Below are positions 56,953-64,000 of a DNA stretch of 64,000 nucleotides, one piece after another. A program made the translations under genes and the position numbers. Numbering within the stretch: position 1 is the first letter of the stretch; every line of letters begins with the position of its first letter. The notes beneath the pieces are model-generated. The model did no database searches. It had not been told where the DNA came from and saw only the letters and a list, made by a program, of their open reading frames with translations. This DNA is from Siniperca chuatsi. Lineage: Eukaryota > Chordata > Actinopteri > Centrarchiformes > Sinipercidae. The stretch spans positions 12,789,001 to 12,853,000 of the forward strand of contig NC_058064.1 in the NCBI RefSeq assembly GCF_020085105.1, read 5' to 3'.

Positions 56953-57758
56953 TGTCTATATTATGGTATAGACATGAGCAGCTACACCATTTTAAAAGTG
57001 CATACTTGTATAAATGGGTCTTAAATGTCATAAATGACCACACTGACTATGTAATCTTGTTATCCAATTTATGATTTTTTTTAACTTATCCTACCCCACC
57101 TCTTAAAATTACATTCTTTAATTAAAATGATTAAAGACTCTGAGCCACACTCTGACTTAATGCATAAACATGTTCTTTATAGATAGGAGGTGAGGTTTCT
57201 GGTGTGTGAAATGTATAAAATCTAAACAAAAAAGTATCAAACATACCAAAAATATGATGAGCAGAAAAGTATAGGCATAATATACTGTAGGGTCAAAAAC
57301 AATACAAATCTGATATGAGCATGACAGCTGTTGAGCCATTATGTTGTGTGATATTGTTTTCCACATTGTAAAATTCTTACACTGTATTTACATTGTTACA
57401 TAGTAATCTAGTGTCTTAGCATGCTACAGAGAGAAGAGGAGCTTAATTTGTGTGTAATCTCATATAGTCTTCCAAGTCTGTCTCACTGGACAAGACATTA
57501 ACTCTTTCTTTCAGATCAAACAGACAAATAACAATAAAGCTACTAGCATTTTTTCTAAAGCTTGAAAAGTAAGATATGTGGGGAAAGAGTTGCAGAGTTT
57601 TAACATGACCGCCAGAGGGCGTAATTGCCTCGCCTTATGAGTTTTATTTTCTAAACGTTGACCGGAAGTTCGTTTCTATTGCCTTTGGCTTCAGTTATTA
57701 TTAAACGCTAGTTTCTGTGTCATGACTTTAGCTCGGCGTTGCGTTTTCAAACTCCATA
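53288..57758 (+). other. yaf2 3' untranslated and yaf2-gxylt1 intergenic sequence
   Basis: After the yaf2 stop comes 4.5 kb without a recognised gene. Candidate poly(A) signals AATAAA lie at 56329-56334 and 57533-57538, so the 3' UTR may be long. An open frame of 181 codons at 53408-53953 is discussed as a finding. A GT/TA microsatellite is at 56913-56952. Confidence 0.6.
56913..56952. repeat. (GT)n-(TA)n compound microsatellite
   Basis: Seven GT units pass into about 13 TA units in sequence downstream of yaf2. Confidence 0.95.
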
Positions 57759-60700
57759 ATGCGACGTTACATTCGTGCACTAATGTTGTGCATGGTGTTT
57801 GCCGTGTTTTCGGGCTTGTATGTTTACAGTAAGCTGGTTTACTCGGACGTGCCGGTCGGAGGAAACGGACCGAAGAGGGGGTTCATCCCACCGAGAGTCC
57901 TCGAAGACAGGCGAGGGGCCGCGGACAAAAGTGGGCCCCAAAGCCCACACTGGTACACTAGGTAGGACTAGTGTTTCAGGTCATTCCTGCTTTAACGGGG
58001 TACAACTGGGAGAAAAGTTACATGTCATACGATTAACGTTGGTACAGATGCAGATATGTACTCTGTACCACTTGTGATGTATAGGAATGGGACGCTGACT
58101 GATTGAACGGCCCAATGCAAAGTACATCTTTCTGTAGTGACGCGAGGTGTAGCTAATTAAATTAAAAGGCAGAAACAACAGTTTTCTTCTGCTTTCCAAC
58201 CATGGCTGCCATCATAGCTGTAGGCAAGACCAGGACTATGACTTAATAAACATGTTATCTGGTTCGCCATTAACCCCCCCAAGCCTTAAGTGATATCTAA
58301 TAATTGCTTGTTTTGTCTGACCAATAATCCTAAACATGAACAAAGAGTTTGCCATGACTTACTATGAAAGCAGCAATTTTTTCCCATTTGAGATGCTGGA
58401 ACCAGACAATGATTGGTATTTTTTTTTTTTTTTTTTGCTTAAAAAATGGACTTGAGTTCAGCTCCACTTTATACCAGGACAAAGACATATTGGTGGTAGT
58501 CACTCACACAGTGAAACTCTAATCTGAGTATAGTCATTTAAGACAAAAGAAAGTGTACTTAAAAGTAAACACAATAAAAATGGTTAGCTTCTGGATGGTT
58601 GAATTGATGTCAAACCATTTAACTGATTCAAGATTCAAGGATTTATGTCACATATTCAAATTTCTGTATGTACAGTGAAATGCATGGGTGGCATACTCTT
58701 TGCTAACATGACATAATGCTGATGTTAAAACATCCTCTAGTGGCTTGACATTGACTTTTTGACTTTTTTCAAAAAGAGAAAAGTGGAGTGTTTGCTTTAT
58801 AGACAATAAAGTCAAATTCAAATCATGTCCCCTTTGGCATCAAGGGTCATAACAAATCCTAACAAGAAGGAATGACTGACACCTACGCCATCCTGATGTA
58901 GCCTTTTGTCAAAACCCATAGGTGCCCGCCATGCAATATTACAAGCTTATTATTATACTCAGAACTTCAATTTTCACATATTATAACATCTGTCCAACTC
59001 TCCATCCTCTCACTCAGGTACATCATGCGTCAGCGGGGTCAGGTGGAGGCGGGTGGTGGCGACGGCGGCGTTCAGAGCAGACCTGAACCTCCCATGCACC
59101 TGGCCGTGGTGGCCTGTGGGGAGAGGCTGGAGGAGACTCTCACCATGATCAAGTCTGCCGCGCTTTTCAGCATCAAGCGCCTCTCCCTGCACATCTTCAC
59201 GGAAGACACGCTACACGCCAGCTTCATAGAAGCTGTGAGTAGGAAATAATTTGAATAATGAATAATAAGTTGAAAACTGACCAGCAAATTGCTTGCTTGA
59301 CCGTATCCTATACTCTGTCCCTCCTAGCTCTTTAATGTGTTATCTTTGTTCCAGTTGGAATCGTGGCCTGGTTTTATTCGCTCCAGTTTCAACTACACAG
59401 TCTACTCCATCAGCTTCCCCAGTGAGAACGCAGCCGAGTGGAAGAAACTCTTCAAGCCCTGCGCGTCTCAGAGGCTCTTCTTACCTGTGAGTTTCTTATA
59501 GAGTGAAGCCGCTTCATCATGAGAACCACTGTGGAAACACATATCTGACGTCATTATAACATTCTCAATTATTTGTTTTTAGAGTTCTTTTTAAAGACAA
59601 AACATAACCCAAGTTAGGAAATCAAGGTCTGGAAAACTTGGAGCTCTGAATTGGGAAATATGGTAGCTGTAAAATACTTTGCCCAATTTTACAGGTCATC
59701 AGTTTCACTTTTGGTATGAATTTATAGCATAACATCTAGAGTAAAATATATGAAAAAAACATTATATTCTTTAGATAAAGATATTCTTACCCTGAGCACC
59801 ACTGCACAACATACCGGCAGCATGCACCATTCAAGACACTGGAGAGCATCCACATCATTAATATTCTAAGTGACATCTGTCTTGGTGTGTCTTCAATCTG
59901 TGCAGCTGATCCTAAAAGACATCGACTCGATCGTGTACGTCGACTCAGACATCCTGTTCCTGCAGCCTGTAGACCGCCTGTGGGCGTTCCTGTCCCAGTT
60001 TAATTCCTCCCAGCTGGCTGCTATGGCACCGGAGCACGAGGAGCCCCGTATCGCCTGGTACAACCGCTTCGCCCGCCACCCCTTCTACGGCAGGACTGGC
60101 ATCAACTCAGGGGTCATGCTCATGAACATGACAAGGATGAGGAACATGTTCTTTAAGGTATGGCTTAACGCTGAAGACACATTTTCCATGTTGTTGGGTT
60201 TACTGTATTAGTGTACTACTTTTATTGGCCACAAGATGTCCTCCTCCTGCTGCAGTTGTGCACTAAGGTCTGTGAAAAGATTTAATTTGATCCTGTTGCA
60301 ATGTGAAGCTCCCAACATTTGACAACATCCTGACACAGTAAAGGCATCTTTTAGACTGTATACATGTCTGTTGACAGAATGACATGACGTCTGTGGGGCT
60401 GCGTTGGGAGGAGCTGCTGATGCCTCTACTTCAGAAATACAAACTCAACATAACCTGGGGAGACCAGGACCTTCTGAATATTATTTTTCACCACAACCCT
60501 GGTAAGGCTGCACACTCACATAACACACATAATGCTTTTTAGCCTCCAAAGACAAATTTGAAGAGGGATTAAATGTTATTGACTGTCCAAATGTACATTT
60601 TTTAAAAGTTTGACATTATCTTCTCATACTCGTCAAAGTCTACAGGATGCCCTTTTGTAGAACAGATTTGTCGACTAAAGTTTTTCTGTGTTTGTGCACC

Positions 60701-60884
60701 TCCACTCCCAGAGTGCTTGCTGGAGTTTCCGTGCCAGTGGAATTATCGTCCAGATCATTGTATCTATGGCAGTAATTGTGTGTCAGCTGAAGAAGATGGC
60801 ATCTACATACTGCATGGAAACAGAGGGGTTTACCACGACCACAAACAGCCTGCCTTCAGGGCTGTTTACGAGGCCATACGAAAG
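57759..60884 (+). CDS. gxylt1: Glucoside xylosyltransferase 1, GT8 family (partial; 3' end beyond window)
   Basis: Coding exons are 57759-57961, 59018-59234, 59355-59486, 59906-60157, 60378-60501 and 60712-60884, with consistent phases, giving 367 residues. The last donor (AAG|GTGGGC) shows the gene continues. Human GXYLT1 is about 440 residues, so some 70 C-terminal residues lie past 64000. Residues 7-26 form a signal anchor of a type II Golgi/ER protein. The GT8 domain starts at '[14 protein letters not shown]' and has the metal-binding DSD at 197-199 within VYVDSDILF. It also has '[19 protein letters not shown]', '[13 protein letters not shown]', 'WGDQDLLNI' and [10 protein letters not shown]-glycosylation sequons NYT, NSS, NMT and NIT are present. 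The enzyme adds alpha-1,3-xylose to O-glucose on Notch EGF repeats. The region before the domain is short and Gly-rich, unlike the human one. Confidence 0.93.
58281..58445 (-). repeat. MITE relic, same family as the 4595 copy
   Basis: It carries 'cttgttttgtctgaccaata' near 58307 and 'gagatgctggaaccagacaa' near 58390, then a T18 run and 'gcttaaaaaatgg'. These match the 45636 and 62785 copies in the same order. It lies in gxylt1 intron 57962-59017. Confidence 0.5.
58419..58436. repeat. 18-bp T homopolymer
   Basis: An uninterrupted T run that replaces the 'catttttgcttg' part of the MITE relic. It is probably a slippage expansion of a shorter T-tract. Confidence 0.9.
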
Positions 60885-62173
60885 GTGGGCATGCCTTGGT
60901 TAGTGTATGTGAGATGCTTGAATACACTTGTGCATATTTAGGTTTGTTTTGTCTGTTTTGACTGGAAACACTTGCTTTCTTATTATGATCACAGGTTTTA
61001 TTGCATTACATTTTTTATTTCCATCTACACATACTGAATGCAGAAAGTCAGGCAAATTCTCAAAAGGCATTTTGGGAAATAAAGCGAGCAAGTGCACCCT
61101 GTTAAAAGTATCTTCGGTACACCAAAGTTTAAAAAAATAAATAAATAAATAAATAACAGCCTGAGCCTTTTCAAAGTGTCGTAGGTGTAATTTAGTGTAA
61201 CATCTGATGGAAGGAGCCCTTTTATAACCCTAGTGACACACCTGCTCTCCTCCACTGCCCTGTTTCTTTACCCTCCTAGATGAGATTTTGGATTGGTGCC
61301 GACCCTAAACACCGTAAGTGTTAGTGAAACCAGATTGTCTGCGTTGGAAAACACAAATCTCCACCATTTTCAGAAGGGTTGGAGTGAAAGCTAATTTCCC
61401 CCATGAGGATGTTTATGGGTTGTTTACCACCAGTGTAATAATATTGATGACACCAGTGGCATTTACTTAATTAAGCCATCAACATTGGGAGTTGCTTTCC
61501 TATTAACTAAGCATTGAACATAGATCAGAGCAATGGCGGATCCATACCTTATCCATGGCCTGCAGTTAAAACTGCGGCTTTATAGGACAGGATCAATTAC
61601 AGCAGTAGACACACATGTGCCTACTGTATATGTTGCTTTGGGCATGCCGTTTTTCCAATAGTCTATGTAGCTATTGACACTTTCATAGATATGTGATTAA
61701 GTCTGGTTTACCAGGAGGATGGAGGAATACAGGTTGATCCTCTGTATTTAATCTCACTGGACGGACCACTTCATCCGTTTCTTGCTTGTTTGTCTGCAGC
61801 AGAACCCCAGGCTATCTGTGTAGCGTTATGGAGTGAATAAGTAACAGGACAGCACTACATTGGCAGCTCAGGAAAGTGGCACAGGAAGGAGGACTCAAAC
61901 GCAGACTCACTTTTACTTAGTAGCAATGGCACAGTAGCAATGACCCAACATCAAACATGGCCCAATGTGCAATCCTATGCTACAATCTCACAGGTAGGCA
62001 GGCTAAATAGAGAAGCTTCTGGAATTCTGGCAAAAGGGTGAGTGCTAGTTGGAGAGCACATATATAAGGCATGTGATTGGCAGAAATACAATTTGTGACA
62101 TAGACATATAGAAATAAAGTGGCCATCAAAAACTGCTCATACTTTTTTCCCTAGCAGCACAACTGTGTGGTTA

Positions 62174-62520
62174 GCTGGCGGCTAACGGCTGCTTGAAGTA
62201 CAAGCACAGCCCGGCAAATAAACACAAACGTGTATGGTCACTTCATCTTGTAAAATACACCAAACAACACACACATAATTCTTTGCGGTAAGGGCAGTAA
62301 GTGGGCCGTCCACCATTTTAGAGACTGTGTAATTTTATTTTCAAGTAGCGTTAACCCTAGCTGGCGGCTAATTTAGTTCATCCCATTTGACGGCGCCGAC
62401 TATTTACTGGCAGTACAAGCACAGCATGGCAAACGTGCATGCTCACTTCGTCTTGTAAAATACACCAAACAATGCCACATAATTCCGGTGCAAACCCCAC
62501 TCCCCCTTTTTAGAGTGAAT
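62174..62520 (+). repeat. degenerate tandem duplication, unit about 190-210 bp
   Basis: Two diverged units share, in order, 'gctggcggctaa' (62174, 62360), 'agtacaagcacagc' (62198, 62412), 'aaacgtg', 'tcacttc.tcttgtaaaata' (about 62237, 62442), 'caccaaacaa' and 'cacataatt'. Offsets grow from 186 to about 214, then fall to about 205, showing indels between the copies. Confidence 0.75.
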
Positions 62521-62752
62521 TCCAAATGACCGCTTTCCTCCTGCTCACCGCTGTCCTTTTAAAATCGGCAGGTTGAGCTCAAGCTGAATGCAAACAAACA
62601 TCCTCGTGGATACTTGGAAAACGAAAGCCAATATCAGCAAATGAAGGATATAGTCATGTCCACAGCAAGACAAAGGATGATAAACATGTCATTTATGTTT
62701 GGCTAAGGCTAAGAATTATTTAGATTTTTGTTAATCCTTCCTGGTTAACAAA

Positions 62753-62782
<30 letters not shown>
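62753..62782. repeat. (CA)n-(TA)n compound microsatellite
   Basis: About 12 CA units pass into TATATATA at the edge of the MITE relic that follows. Confidence 0.9.
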
Positions 62783-62783
<1 letters not shown>

Positions 62784-62784
62784 A

Positions 62785-62882
62785 AAGGAGAAAAGCAGCA
62801 AATCCTCACATTTGAGAGGCTGGGACCAGTGAATGATTTGCATTTTTGCTTGATAAATGACGTAAATGATTTCAGCCCTACA
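62785..62882 (-). repeat. MITE relic, 3' part of the 4595 family
   Basis: It contains 'agaaaagcagcaaatcctca', 'gaggctgggaccagtgaatg', 'catttttgcttgataaatga' and ends 'gatttcagccct'. It has the same order as the 58281 and 45636 relics and is inverted relative to 4595. Confidence 0.5.
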
Positions 62883-64000
62883 TCCATCTACTGTTAATGT
62901 TGCAACAAGTCATTAATTCTACCTTTTTAAAATATTTTTTTTTCTTCATAGCAGTTAATATTCTTAATAAACTGGAGACAAATGTACATAAATCAGTGTC
63001 CAGGCCCTGTATCCTCTCATTCAAGGGAATGGGAGTACAAACGGCAGTGCTCCTCCCCGTCTGTCCACCTGCCTGTCTCTCAAACAGACCACAGCGGTCT
63101 GTCTGTCATAAAGCATCTCCTCCCTCCCTCCACTGCAAGAAGCTGAGCTCAGGAAGCAGCAGTTAAATTTTACAACCGACCGTACGTTTAGAGTTGGAGT
63201 CTGCACACCAACAGTGCCCCATCAGCCACACAGAATCAATACAGCAACTGTAAATGCAACTTTATGACCAGCGTGTGTGTGTGCTCATAAAAACGCCATT
63301 CTCTCTGTGATCCAGTATCAAGGACCCAACCGCAAGCAAATGAGCTGGCATTAAAAAATGGTAATTCCCCTTTGATTTCCTCGGAGCGTTGTAAAGGCTC
63401 CTTCATTATTGGGAAGACATGAAGTTTGTTCTTTAATCCCCGGTTATCACTGGACTGTAAGCCTATAGCATAAAACTGACTCCAACAGTGCAGACTGCTG
63501 TATGTTTTGCCCGGCTGACCGATCAGATTAGATCTGGAGTCCCATCTGAGTTCAGCGTGCCTTGCAGATTTCATTTTTAATTTATCCAGGGAAAGCTGCA
63601 GTATCTTCCCTGCCCAAATGCTGCCCAAAGCACCACTTTGCTTCCTTACTGAGGGAATCTGGTCAATCCCACTGGAACAGTGGGGGATTGAGAGCCATCC
63701 TCGGGGGAGTTTTGTCAGTAGTTTGGGATTTTAGCTGCTCATTTTATGTTTCCAAGCCCACTCCTCCAACCTTTAGACAACCACCACCCCCGTTTTTCAG
63801 CTCTCTGAAGAAACAGGGAGCGACAGGAGAGTACAGGTCATTATTCCTTGTTTTAACACATGAAGTGTCTGTTCTGCACTTTTAAAGCACAAGCACAATA
63901 CTTTGCATTTAGTGAATGTCTCTATGTAAGTCAAGATCAGTACATTTTAAATTGAGGATCTTATTCTCAAAATGAATATACAGTGCTTTGGAATTTATCT

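Larger units (their letters stand above)
60885..64000 (+). other. gxylt1: gxylt1 intron running off the right end
   Basis: No exon matching the expected C-terminal GXYLT1 segment (a Cys-Gly-Lys containing, Lys/Arg-rich end) was found in these 3.1 kb. It holds a short (AAAT)n run near 61137-61157, sequence with an interspersed-repeat look around 61800-62060, a tandem duplication at 62174-62520, a CA/TA run and a MITE relic. Confidence 0.65.

Noticed and set aside
61281..61314. 34-bp segment with acceptor CTCCTAG and donor GTAAGT in the gxylt1 intron
   Set aside because: The reading MRFWIGADPKH does not match the conserved GXYLT1 sequence after AVYEAIRK and soon reaches a stop; treated as a chance pseudo-exon.

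Overview
This is animal nuclear DNA, almost certainly from a ray-finned (teleost) fish. The genes are split into short exons by GT-AG introns. Long (CA)n/(GT)n microsatellites are frequent. Several non-coding repeats look like the MITE-type and LINE-tail debris I associate with teleost genomes. There are no operons, bacterial genes or CRISPR arrays, and I recognised no tRNA or rRNA gene. Exons were joined by hand from splice-site consensus, reading phase and remembered protein families; no alignment was run.

Five protein-coding genes are recognisable, in this order: prickle1 (+, 7801-16161), pphln1 (-, 37360-18231), zcrb1 (+, 38370-39983), yaf2 (+, 41774-53287) and gxylt1 (+, 57759-60884, running off the right end without its last exon or exons). 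The same five genes are neighbours on human 12q12, so the window is an ancient conserved block. prickle1 and pphln1 converge tail to tail. pphln1 and zcrb1 diverge from a shared promoter region of a few hundred bases near 38.0 kb.

Region by region: 1-7800 is non-coding sequence upstream of prickle1. It holds a LINE 3' remnant, a MITE relic and at most a candidate 5' untranslated exon near 3.4 kb. 7.8-16.2 kb is prickle1, with a transposon-like insertion in one intron. 16.2-18.2 kb holds the two facing 3' ends. 18.2-38.0 kb is pphln1, whose introns carry a TTAA-flanked MITE, a hAT-like element, a widespread teleost repeat and a pair of perfect hairpins. 38.1-40 kb is the compact zcrb1. 41.6-53.3 kb is yaf2, with a 10-kb intron full of dinucleotide repeats. 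53.3-57.7 kb is its 3' untranslated and intergenic sequence. 57.7-64 kb is most of gxylt1 and the start of a long, repeat-rich intron.

The genes do not form one pathway. By family knowledge, Prickle1 is a planar cell polarity scaffold. Periphilin (pphln1) is a HUSH silencing-complex subunit. Zcrb1 is a U11/U12 minor-spliceosome protein. Yaf2 is a variant Polycomb PRC1 subunit. Gxylt1 xylosylates O-glucose on Notch EGF repeats. I found no evidence of a new molecular system. The most unusual observations are a pphln1 start codon split by an intron, a zcrb1 upstream ORF whose stop overlaps the main AUG, two adjacent perfect hairpins in a pphln1 intron, and several non-autonomous transposon copies with visible terminal repeats.
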